64,000 nt of DNA. Source: Brugia malayi. Lineage: Eukaryota > Nematoda > Chromadorea > Rhabditida > Onchocercidae. Positions 12,201-24,500 of the stretch are shown here, one piece after another. A model generated the notes under the pieces. It worked only from the letters and a program-made list of their open reading frames with translations, was not told the DNA's origin and searched no databases. The DNA is taken from assembly GCF_000002995.4 (NCBI RefSeq), contig NW_025062475.1, forward strand, positions 8,312,187 through 8,376,186, read 5' to 3'. The position numbers and the translations under genes are program-made. Within the stretch, counting starts at the first letter, position 1. The number at the start of each line of letters is the position of its first letter.

Positions 12201-15200
12201 TTATAATGTGAAACATTTACTAGCATTTTGTAGAGAATGTTTGACTGATTTTTTCTTACATGAAATTGAATGTTCGTATGAATTTTGAAAGCACTGTAGT
12301 TTGACTCTATTTTATAATATTGTGATGGATATAATCAAGACTGTTAGATTAAGGAGGACTAAAGTTCGACTTCTCTTTGTTGGGCAAAATTAATTTAGTC
12401 TCGTTGGAACAAAGGTTTGTTCTAATCTTGTCCCAACGTGGCTAATTTACTTCTTTGTTCAGCAAAAGGATCAGTGCTTTCAGGATCCTAAGAAAGTTAG
12501 AGTTTAATCTATAACTTCTATTTGTATAGTTTCTCGGATATCTTTTTTAGGTAAGCGAATTTGAAATAGAATTCAGTGCACGTGTTGGTGATACTGCAAT
12601 ACGTGAAGCGGAAGCAGCTGCGGCTCGGACTGATAGGCCACAAGAAATCTGGATTGCACAAGATGGAAAACTTTCCTCTCGGAATTATGCTGATATTACG
12701 GACCATCGAGCTATCCACGCATTGCGATCAGTTTCCACTGTTGAAGTTTGAATTTAACCATTTTCAATTTATAATCTTGTTTTTTTTTTTTTTGCCGATG
12801 ACTTAGATCTCACTGGATTTATTAGTTTTCCATAAATGAGTAAGCGGTCTGCAAAAACATGTAAAGAGAAACATTTTTCATATTTAAATTTCTAGTTGTT
12901 CCGCCAGGCAGTTCCATATTTGCTTCATACAGCCGGACTTCTTATTACTAAAATTGGGATGGAGGAGTATGACAGTATTAGTGAACGAGCATTATTCCAA
13001 CTATCACAGTTAATATCACGTGATGAGTGTCCACTTTCGTCTTTACACCTCATACAACTGTGCACTCTTTTTCTTTACGCTGTTCATAGCTTAACTCTTA
13101 AAAGTAAGTTTTTTTTTTTTTTGCAAAATCATAAAATTTTTATAGCGCTTTTAAAATATGAGTAAGTTTCCTTTCCAACTGATTGCGGCTCCTCTGTTTA
13201 ACATAGTGATTGTAAGAGTTGGTGAGTGTTTTAGTAGTGTTTTTGTTATGAAGAATTTTTCCCACATTTCTACATACGAAGTGTGAGAAGTTGTGAGAAA
13301 CGAAGTTGAGTTTTGTAAAATCTTGGGAACAGTAACAGGAAAATAGAAGTCATTGATTGTTGTAGGATAAGTATTTTGAACATAATGAAATGAACCAAAT
13401 TCAGTTTATGGCGTTTTATTGTTCACTTCAGATAGTGAGCCAGGAACTTGTTCTTTACAACAGCAGCAAGCAGTACAAATGGTTTTAAGTTTATTCGGAG
13501 TAATTTTAAAACCAGTGTACGATGTGTTGTCAGATTTGTCGAAAATTCTGAACGGTTCTGTTCGCTTGCCATCAAAGGTTTTTTATCGAAATGATTTTAA
13601 TAACAGCAATTCCCTTTTAAATGCATGCACTACATATGCTAAGGTTACAATATTCCAGACCCGTCGAGTATTGCCAGCTGTTTTTGTTATTTCTGAGTGG
13701 TTGTCGATGCCGTCCGTAAATCGTTTATACAGAAGTATGCCATCGTTGGAATCCATCCAAACTTCACTTATACAAGTTGATACTTGGAAATTATTTGCCG
13801 ATGTTGCGAATACTTTAGTAAACGCTGAATCTAGAGGAATTTTATCAAGGACTGTTACACAATCTGATGGTAAGTTGTTTTTACTTTATTGGATGAAACA
13901 GCGTGGAATAAAATTTGGTGTTTCATTGTTGCATATTTTTGATCCTTATATGGAAGAAAATCTAAATGTAACATCCCATTATACCATTTGAAGTCTTTTA
14001 GGAAAATCGGAAGAATCTGTAGAAATTATACTTCCGGAAGCAGTTTTTTTGGCATCCTTTATTGATGTGTTTACTGTATTGCCAAAATCGTTACAGATGC
14101 TGTCCTTAGAAAACATCGATCTTCGCAATAATGTAAGAAACTTGTAAAAAATAGCTTAAATTTATCTCATTAGTATTTTTCGTTCGAATCAGTATGAATC
14201 AAAGGTAAAGACCTTGAAAGGGTTCACGATTATCTCTTCGTCTACCTTTAAGATTGGAATTTTTTTCGGCTTCTTGTTCCCAACTAGAAATTATTCTGAC
14301 TAAATGAATCATGCCAACCTAAACCACGTGTCAGAAGTTTTCTTATCCAGCAAAAATTTGTAATTCTAGCTATCTCTTCTGGCTCTTCATGCTCGTTTAT
14401 CGTCCCTTTTATCAACAGCAGAATATTTGGATGGCTCAGAACTACCGTGCTTTGGATTTGATGAGTATTTGCGTTGTTTTGCTGCAACCCGTTGTACTTC
14501 ACCAGTTACCGTTCAAAGTACAGAAACAAGAAAATCTATTGCTAACTTTGATCGGCAGTTTGATAACTTAGAATTTTCACATGAGGCAATGGAGCAAGAT
14601 TTAGTAAGTTTGCAAATTCGATATACATTTTTTGTGTTCATAGTATGAAAATTCCTTTCTTAACATCTGTATCTTCTTAATTCACATGTAATATGTGCAA
14701 CAATGAATTTTTTTTCTTATTATGTTGATCATTACGCATTATTTTTCAGAGTCATTTTTCCGACGAGTACAAACATTATAGACAAACGGTTCGCGAAAAT
14801 CAAGTAAAACAGGTATGTTTCCAAAATTAGAAAGTTTTCAACCTTTCAATTTTTTTGAATCCTTGATTTATTTGAAAAGAAATGGATATATCTAATATAA
14901 AGAGCGGACTAATATTGAAATGGGAAGAAATGCAGTTATAAATTTTTTCGAACTTAAAATCGAATTACTAATTTCAAGAAGCTTCTGGAACGTGAAACGA
15001 TGGGAAATCGAGTGATTATTGAAGTGCGTCCGAAGTATTTGGTGCCAGATACGAATACGTTTATTGACCACTTGGCGTCTATTAGAAAAATTGTTGAAAG
15101 TCACCGATTCACTGTACTTGTACCAACAACTGGTATTATTTAAAAATATATCTGTCGATTTCAACATTCAATTTTCGCCTTTCTTTGCGAGTAAAAGTGA

Positions 15201-15937
15201 AAGTTCAAAAATTTCAGTTTTCTCAGAATTAGAGAATCTTTCGCGCCTTTCTCCTTCGCCAAAACCCGCTGTTGGAGTGTTAGGTGATTTTCAAGATTAC
15301 TGGGTTGGTGAACGAGCGAAAGAGGCAGTCGCTTATCTGAAAGATTTGGTTGGCAAACAAGTACCTCAGGTCTACACAATAACCAGTAAAGGAAATTTGC
15401 TAACTTCGCTCATGTTTGCTACGGAGGAAACTTGCGCTTCAGGAGAATTGAAAGTTCGTTTTCTTGCTTTCTATTTTAAGAATACGTAGAAGCAGAAATA
15501 TGAGATGTTTCTTGGGGAAAAAATTGCAATAGAGAAAAATAAAATAACAAAGATTACAAAAGTTAGTCTATCTCTTCTACGTTCTGTATCACTTTTATAC
15601 GTAAATATTCAAATGTTATTGTTATTCTTCCAGTTTTAAAATCTACATAATTTATCAAGGTTATCAAGATGGAAGCAGAATAAAATTTCAGGCAGTGAAT
15701 GACGATTTTATTCTGTCAAGCTGTGTGAATTTTGCGAAAACTCGAGCTAAACCTCCAAATGCCATAGCAACAGCACAATCATCATCGATATCTATGATGG
15801 ATACAGAACAGCTAACAAAACTTTATCGAAATGTTGTTTTATTAACTGAAGATCGTGCACTGAATATCAAAGCTATATGCGAAAATATACCCTGCAGGAC
15901 AGTTCCAAGTTTCATGAAATGGGCATCTCTTAGATAG
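3276..15937 (+). CDS. smg-6: SMG-6/EST1A nonsense-mediated decay endonuclease
   Basis: SMG6 cuts mRNAs near premature stop codons. The model has exons 3276-3450, 3736-3950, 4460-4598, 5313-5338 (tentative), 5744-5926, 6382-6447, 6977-7057, 7235-7466, 7609-7772, 7939-8099, 8294-8401, 8515-8678, 8848-9058, 9352-9541, 10021-10182, 10554-10654, 10837-10915, 11953-12063, 12551-12745, 12896-13103, 13432-13869, 14002-14132, 14370-14603, 14750-14812, 14979-15132, 15218-15453 and 15692-15937. It encodes about 1,490 aa, against about 1,420 in human. The N-terminal 600 residues are polar and low in complexity. From about residue 640 the EST1/14-3-3-like TPR region includes WYQKAAQLAAGNGRSYNQLA. The C-terminal PIN domain keeps its acidic residues in VPDTNTFIDHL, VNDDFILS and LLTEDRAL, so it should be active, unlike SMG5. 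The ATG directly follows a CAG acceptor. Junctions around 4598-5744 and 7772-8006 are the least certain. Confidence 0.93.
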
Positions 15938-18508
15938 AATTTATTTGTATCATTCATTTTTTAATTGTCCAAAAATGGTGATTTTTGATGTTCTTCAATT
16001 GTTTAGGATGTGAAGTCACTTGATAAATATATTTATTCAGAGAATTAATGAAGACGAGATTTTTAAAACCATTTTTTTTTTTTTTAAGATTTACTAAATC
16101 TATCCGAAAGTTCTAATTAAGTTATTTAATTCCGGGAATTGCTGTTAGTTATTATGATTGATGAGTGCTGTGGGAATATACTGAATCACTATGAATTGTT
16201 TTTTCTCGAATTCCTTTATTTTTCACTTGGAAGAAAGATGTTCCATGGCACACTTCATTTTTTTTTTTTTTTGTGTGTGTGTTATTATGGTTTATCATAA
16301 ATGGCCGTTCTATATTAATTTCGACGCACTGATTTCATAGTTTCGTTTTGTTATAACAGAGATTATGGCTATTATCTTGAGATATGTTTCTTTTCTCGTT
16401 TTAATTGGAAGATTTATAAAGAAATGTCATGGAATCCATTTATGTATTTTTGACGAAAAATGTTTTCCTTATTATTTTATGCTCATTTCAAAGAACGAAT
16501 GCATTTTTGGATCGCCACATCTTTTTCTTTGATTCTCTGCAACTACTGGTTTCATGCAGAAACGGATTTTCTTTGAATGCATTATTATCTGTTCTTTTTT
16601 AAATCTTTAAGCTGAATTTTTATGCGACATCTTTCAGTATCAGTGAATGGCATATAACTGGTTTTTACTAATCTGAGTTCGTGGATTTGGAAAGGATGAA
16701 GCGAAGTATGCGCATCTATTTTTCATAGAAGAAAAAAATGCATTTCTACCTGTTGAAATGTTGAATCTTTTCTATAATGCTAGGAATGTCCGACTTTTTC
16801 AGTAATATAGTAGTTTTTTCTTCATAGTATTTTTATTACGGTTGTGTGGGTGAAGGAGAATACTGATTTAAATTCAAAGTTTATCATGAGCAGTATTAAA
16901 TTAATGAAAGTTTTACGTTCATTCTATTCGGCATATGTGTCACAAAATTCCAAAGTTTGTAGTGTCTTATAAATACGATGATATTGAAAAAATCTAACAT
17001 GATTGGCGTTGCCTCGATGCACTCCGTTTGTGTGTTTCACCGCGCTTTATCCCAAACTGTTTAGCAAATTAAGTGCAAAATTTAGCTTCTAATCTCTTGG
17101 TTTTAGAAACATTTTACTGCTCCTTTAATTTGTATTATGAGGTAAGCCTACACTATAGTTATATTTATTTCTACTTTGATGTACTTTGTGTTTTCTAGTC
17201 ATTGTACATAATGTGTGTGTGTGTGTGTATGTGTGTATGTATGTATGTATATGTGTGTGTATATATTCATTCGCTGGTGACTACATATGGCTTTGAAAAG
17301 AACCTCGAACCGTTAAAGCTTCAAAATTACATTAATAAAACAGTTTTTTTTTTTTTTGGATACAGTGAGGTGAATGCTTTGCATGGAGGATCACATTTGA
17401 GATAGTTTAGTGAGTTCCTTGTTGCGTAATATCTTTTCTGCAAGCGAACAAGTGATTTCTCTTTAATTGCATACGCAGTGCTCCTGTTGATTTCTTCTGA
17501 AAGGAAATTTGAATGAATGAAAAGTTCCCCTCATCCTGTTTTGAGACATTTCACATGAGTTGTCCCCTAATTTCTTCGGATCCAATTTTTTGATTGGTAT
17601 TGGACTTAGAAGTCTAGTCTTGCAAACCAAAAACATGCTATAGTCTTCTGGACTGGTTTATTTTCACCCACTTCAATTGTCGTTCACATAGAGGAAGTAC
17701 ACCTGCACAAACTCTTTAAATTTATTGTTAAAGAGTGAAAGGACCATTTCATTTGTCGGGATGATCTTCAGAATGAACACTATGAGAGTAAACAACAAGT
17801 GTGTGAGTGGAGGTCGGAGGTTCTACACGTTGGAACATTTCATCTGTGGAGTTTTCCTATTGCATGAATTTCTCTGGTTGTCTGAATTTCCATTGGAAAG
17901 TGAAATATTAGTGAACCACTCACTTTAATCAACTAGATCATCTATTGATACTTTCTGTGGGCATATTTGCACTCCGCATGATGACAAGAGATCCAACGCA
18001 TACCCTACGCATGTGGTGATAGATTCCCCGTCTGAGGAGTGGTGTTGGTAACTACCAACAAATAAGGCGAGAAAGACCGTAGTGGTTGTGTTGTCATGCC
18101 TACTTCATTAACCGGTGGTATTGCATTAGTTTGAGGTGTGATTAAGAACTCCGGATTCGATCATGTGGTCTTTGGTTGCCTTAAGACTAAAGTTTGTTCA
18201 TTATCATTAGTAAACACGTGTACGGCTTGTTTATGTGCTTTTTTTGTCAGTAATTATGTTCACGATATACTATCAGAGGTATATTTTTGCCCGTCATTTC
18301 TGCACTAAATAATAATTGCGATTGTTGGGTTAATTTTTGATGGATTTAATGTCCTTTAGTTGGTAAGGAAAGTTGTTCATGCGTTTTTAGATTCAAGTAA
18401 ATTCTTCATAGTAATTTTAATAGGATATCCTTACTTTTATTTCTTCTGGAAATTCAGTTGCAAACATCGTATGTTTATTTCACGAGAACTATCTGAATAC
18501 AACTATGT
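15938..18508. other. Intergenic, smg-6 3' flank
   Basis: No supported gene on either strand. It contains the TG/TATG microsatellite at 17205-17265. Around 18048-18063 there is a short palindrome (GTTGGTAACTACCAAC) in a slightly more GC-rich patch (about 17950-18180) that carries no convincing ORF. Confidence 0.5.
17205..17265. repeat. (TG)n/(TATG)n microsatellite
   Basis: A simple repeat of alternating TG and TATG units with a TATATA end. Its translation is only low-complexity Cys/Val/Met and should not be read as protein. Confidence 0.95.
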
Positions 18509-21500
18509 ATGTTAAAAGAACCGGAGAGTCCTGAGGAGTCTTCAACTGCCGTATCAGAGATTGAACGGAGATATATGCATCATTCAGCTAGTTACGAATG
18601 CAGTCCATTTCTGTTACTACTTTATCGTTTATCTCGACGGGAGAAAAAATGTGAAATGAGGATTGGTATGCCCCCAAGTAATATTACTAACAGTTATAAT
18701 TCAGGTAGAGTCTGTTGTATTTTTTATAGAAGCGTTCTAGTATGCGGTGTTCACCTTCCTCTATGAAATTTTTTAATGTTTCTTGATTACAACAATATAA
18801 CAATAATAGTCTCAATTCCTGTAAATCTTGGTAGTTTTTTTCATCTTTGTATCTTATGATATCTCATAAAAAAGGTCTTTGTATCTCATAAAATTTTTAT
18901 AGTTCATTGTTTTGGTTCATTTAATTCCCTGTTAACCTCATTCAAGTCAATACTTATCATCTTTCCCACAAAGACTTCATTAATGTTGAGATGTGAACAA
19001 AACTGAATTTAGTTTCTGTTTACATTAATGTAAGCCAGCCATAGATGGACAAAAGACTTCAAATCAAACATTCAGAGTAGTAGAATTTTTCGTAAACACA
19101 ACGATGTTATTGAAAAGTGGTTTACCAGTTTATATGTTCCTTATCCTAGTATTTATTCTTGTGTGCCTAAATATTTGCAGTAAAAGAGCATTTTTAATTT
19201 ACTTATTTTAGTTCTAATTATGTATCGTTCCATGCGACCCGCAATAGAAGTAGTGGTAAGATTGAACAGGTTTTACAAATTGACCTTTTTTACAACCACA
19301 GCTTTGATGTTTGCTTCTTTTGATATTTGATTTTTTGCATTCATAGTTATACTGTTCGGAAGAGTGTTTTCATACAGTTTGTGCTGAGCGAAAATAACTA
19401 CAAAGGACAATTTGAAAGCCGTTTTAATCTTCCAGGCGCAGCTGGCTGAAGACAAGCATATAACAAAATATTTTAATTGGTGGGTATCAAAAACGGGCAT
19501 TCTTTTTTGTTTTTTTAGGAGGCAAAACAGATAAACTTCAGTTGAATTAATTCTGTTGTCTTTCGCACAGTTCTCTGAAGACAATTCTTACCACTGATCA
19601 GAGAGGAAATACTTGTTTTTTTGTTCGTAGATCTATATATTTATTACTCGTATGCTGATATATTTCTCTAAGCCTCGTAGTAAACATTTTTGGAGATTTT
19701 CCTGTCACATCAAGATGAGTATTAAGCAGTGTTTTCTATAAATGCTCCGTGATGATCACAGTAAAATAGTAAGACAGTAGCGTCTGGCTTGTTTATCATA
19801 CTTCAGACACGAAATATATTATTTGGAGCTTTTAGACGATGTAAGTGATATATATTTTTGGAAAACCTTTGCAAAAAGGAAATATATTAGCCTTTGCTTG
19901 GCTTAAATAGTAAGGTGAAATATTGTTGCTTATTGATCACGCATTAATTAAGACTGGGAATATTTTTGAAAAGATGTTTGATATAAAGTTAGAAGGAAGG
20001 CAGGTTGACAGTTTAGTCCACTTTTTTGGAAATTATTTTCCAACTCGCTTCTTCAGAATTTGCTATTGATTTTTATAGTTGTCTGCTAGACATAAACTCA
20101 TCAGTTACTCACAGTTTTTTAACTGCTTCAAAAATTGAAAAATTCTTAAAATTTAATCTACTGATATAAAACATTAGGCATTACGGCAATGTTTTTAGCA
20201 TTTGGTGGTGTTGCAATAGTTTTATTGTTTTCAAATGAATGTATTGCATGTATTGCGAAGATTTGTATATTATCGTTTGTAAATTTTGGATACGGTTTAT
20301 TCCAAAAAAGCAGTGAAATGTTTAAAGATGTGGAATTTAGTTTCCTGCATTCTACATTTTTATAAAGGCATAACACTTTAATGCATGTCATTACGCAAAT
20401 GCCTGCTTGACTGTATGTTTTTTTAAATACCAAAATTAATTACATAGGTATCGGTCTCCATTACTGCATAGACATTAAAATGATACGAAACTAGAACGTT
20501 TTCAAAATATTATGCATTATGTATAACATATAAGATTTACTTGACATCGAAGTCACCATTGTCGCTCGTGTTTTTCGAGAGTTTCTCTTTCGTAATATTT
20601 AATACTTTTAAATATATTATGTTGTGCTATACCAACTCTAAATATCATTGTACTATACCAGCAGTCTAGAGAACACATTTTTTTCCTCCCATTCTTTAGT
20701 CCAAATTCTACAATTCTTAACAGAATCGTCTTGCTGTGACTCTTCTGTACTTCAGGTGGCATCGAGTTGTAGGATTGAATTCAATTGGTATGGATAAACA
20801 GTGTGCAGTGTATACGTTAGCAAAGTATCACCGAATGTAAATGAATTGCAATTTTTAAATAAAATATAAAATTTATAGTATTGATTTTAGTGAGCAAGTA
20901 TCGCAATAAACTGGAAGTAGATGAAGAGAAGTGACCATTAGACAAGATTAAGAAATTGTCATCAAGTTAGTTTAATGCGTTGCTAAGCCGTACTGGTTGG
21001 TATAATGGGAATGACGGATGAAGGAAGCGTTTGAGTGAGTGGATGAAATCGATGATGGATGGTCTGTAAAAAAGACGAATATCAGTTAAAGGCAAGTATC
21101 AATAATTATCAGTTAATGTATCCATGAATTAACTGATAAGTCAGCTTCTGCATTATTTTTAATGCTATATGTGATTAATTAATATTTAAAGTATTGAAGA
21201 GACTGGATAGCAAAAGAGAGAAAGGAAAAGAACTGCTTTTTTTCGTTGATACTGCGGGGAAGAGATCAACTTTTCTGTTGACCAGCTGTTCAAAAAGACT
21301 GTCCACTGTCCACATCATCCGGCTGACTTGATATATACAGCGGTCATAGTTTGTCTTACAGTTTACAGCAAAAGCAGTCAACTGCCTTGGCACTATCTTG
21401 ACTAGTGAAGGAAAGCTATATACATCATTTATATATACATACGTGGAAGAGAGGAAGAGAGAGCCTATGGCACTGATGTATTTATTATTTCATATCAAAA

Positions 21501-24500
21501 GCGTCGCGTCATCGCTTTATTCTTGCTATGCTTTAATGAGCATACATTTTGGTATCACTACCTTTGTTGTCATCTGGTGAGTGTCCTTGTTTTAGTGGAA
21601 GATTTAAGAGAAGGAAGATTTCCATTTTATATGAGCTCTTTGTTAAACTATAGTTTTATATTTTGCATCCTTTGCATCAATCCTGCTTTTGTTTAGAGTT
21701 ATTATTACCAATTCATTTCAGCTTTTAATTTGTCCCATGAAACTCAATAGCAGTAGCATACCTTTCACGTGCAAGCAATGAAATATACATAACGCGGCAG
21801 CTGTGTCTTCCCTTCAGGGTACACTCCAATCTTTTTAATGAATTGCTGTTCTGCTATTAATGTTTTGTGTGAGAGAATGAGGGGAAGTCTCATCCGTATT
21901 TTCACAAGCAGATCATGTCGGGAATGTTTCCTATCGCCGCTAATTTTTAGTCCAGATTTTCTCATTTCCCGTCATCGATTGTCTGTAGGGATATTCTGAT
22001 TCCATCAGAGAGACTCGTACATTGCTAAGTATCTTGAAAGGTCCTCACTTTATGTCAAGTCAAAAAAGTCATTCTTAATACTTATTTGAACTCAGTAATG
22101 ATGTCCCTGGTATTTTATTTTGTGTCTTTTTTCTTGGAAGTGTCATATTCCTTCATTTCAGTTTATCTCAGATGAACCAGTATTAAATAGACAAATGTGG
22201 ATGTTATTTCTTTTGTTTTTAATCGTTAAGACAACTTTCCTCGATTTAGGCTTAGCAAGTGAAAAAGGACGATAACTGGTTAACAAGCAGAAGGTTTAGG
22301 TTTTTTTTTTTTCTCTGATTTTTTTATTTACTTGTTGGAATGATTTTAAGGAGCGAGAGAAGAACGATGGAAAAATACATGCGCTTGGGGAATTAATTGC
22401 CAACCCCAGCACGTTATCGCTAAAAAACTGCTCAAATTACTTCACCTAGAATATAACATTTTCAGCTTCATGAATCGTTCCATTGTAAATCATTACTCAT
22501 TTTCTTTCTATTATTAAATTTTAACTAGGAATGAAATTTCTGGTTAAATATTCTTTTATTTATATTCTTATAAATTTCCGATATTTTTAATTATAATTCC
22601 TACTTATATTTCTCTACATAAATAAGTTTCTCATCTTTATTTCCACTAATTAATATTGATGCGAGAAATCAATGATTTTTAGAGAAGTGATGGTAAATAT
22701 TTCATTTGAAGTCGACTATGACATGTTATGGAAGATAATAACACATAGTCAATGACATCCTGTAATTAACATTCACGGTTCGATTTTCAAGTGCAGCATA
22801 TTTGTCACTTTTTTCAATTCTCATTTGGGCCGTCATCACCTATTCTCATTAACTATCTCATAAACACATCATTCTTTTCATAGCATACAATGTTGCAGGG
22901 AGATATTCTCTGTTCAAACAAAATGTTTTACGACTCTGTCTCTTTAATACCACCATGTGGAAATGGAATTATTTGTATATGTAAAGGAACATTCACAATA
23001 AGAAGCAGACTAATGTAGTAATTGATTGATGCAGCTATTTGATTAGATAAATGCTTATATTGCTGTATTTTATGATGTTCCCTACGAAAATTGTATGGAC
23101 AGAGCAACTATTTGCTGTTAAGGAAAGGAATAAAATCAAGAAGATTAGATGCATTCGGTCAAATGTCAGTGTGGTTGAGATGAAGATTGACTGTGGATGT
23201 GCAGCAGATGAGAATTCAGGAATACCATTTATTGATGTATGAATGAGATGTAGAAATGTAGGACGATCCTTTCATCCTGTCTCTTCCCGTCTGTTTGCTT
23301 TCCTTGTTATTTATTACAGTCTTTATTCTGACCAAAAAGAGACAATTGGTTATCAGCTACTTTTAGACTTAAGTGGGTTTATAAGCAACAAAAATAAAAG
23401 TTTGGTAGAATCACTATTTACTCCTTTTCTCTTGTTATGTGTTTTCAGTAACTTTTTATTTTAGTCTCCAAAAATTTTTATTTTCGTAATGGTTTTGAGT
23501 ATTTGGAAAGCTTTGAGATTGTTGATAATTCGGATCGGTTTTCTGGATTAATTTATTGGATTCTTTTTATTGCATTTTACTTTGGAATTATTGATTTTTA
23601 GAATTGAAGTAACGAAGTGTGGGGCTTTCAAGTGGTGTTCGGAATTATCGCTCTTATTTTCATTATTATCTTTGTTTTTATTTGTAGCCCTGTTAGACTA
23701 TCATTTTATTAGATATTGTTAAACTGATTTTTCTCTCTTTTGTCCTCAGTCAACACTGAGAGGTTTGAATGACTTAGTTAGCAATTTCAACTATTACCGA
23801 ATAACGTTAGTTTCCAAAATGACACGGAGAATTCCATCAATAATAGTGAAAGAAATGAAAGAAAGCAAATAGGGTATGATTGTTGATTCATTGATAACAT
23901 TTTCTTTAAAAGTATTCAGAAAATGGAAAAGCATTGAAGCATATGGTGCAAGCTGAGAAGTAATAAAAATGTGCATGGTAGATGAAATTAAGGGGGAGGA
24001 AATTCTATTTTAGGAGGTCAGTTTCATGTCATGTATTTGTATCTGGATAGATTCATTCTGATTTTATTGGACAGACTAGTTAGAATCTCTGTACTGCATT
24101 AGCAGCTGTAGTTCGTTCTCCGAGAAGTACACACTGCATAGTTTTAATTCAATCATAAATCCTAATTTCTAAATTTTTTAAAGAAATTTCTGGTATTGTA
24201 GTTGAATTTTCCTCTCTTTACTCATTCTCAGCATTCTTGTCATCTTCTGTTCTTCATGGTAAGTTGAAAAAATAACAAATGCCTCAAAAAAAAAAAAAAA
24301 AAAAAAAGAAAATCATAACCCAAAGAATGGAATAGAACTGTTATTCTATTTTTCTTGGTAATTTTTACTAACTTTATGTATTATTTAATGATTGATTCTA
24401 TTTTTTTCTAGTTTTTTCAGGTACTTTTTTAAAATTCTTTTTATGTTGGATATAGTCATTCCTGTATTTCTAATGTACCTCCTTTCCTGGTTGTTTTTTA

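Noticed and set aside
21175..21965. Minus-strand ORFs at 21175-21393 and 21765-21965
   Set aside because: No recognisable domain, splice partners or conservation evidence; likely chance.
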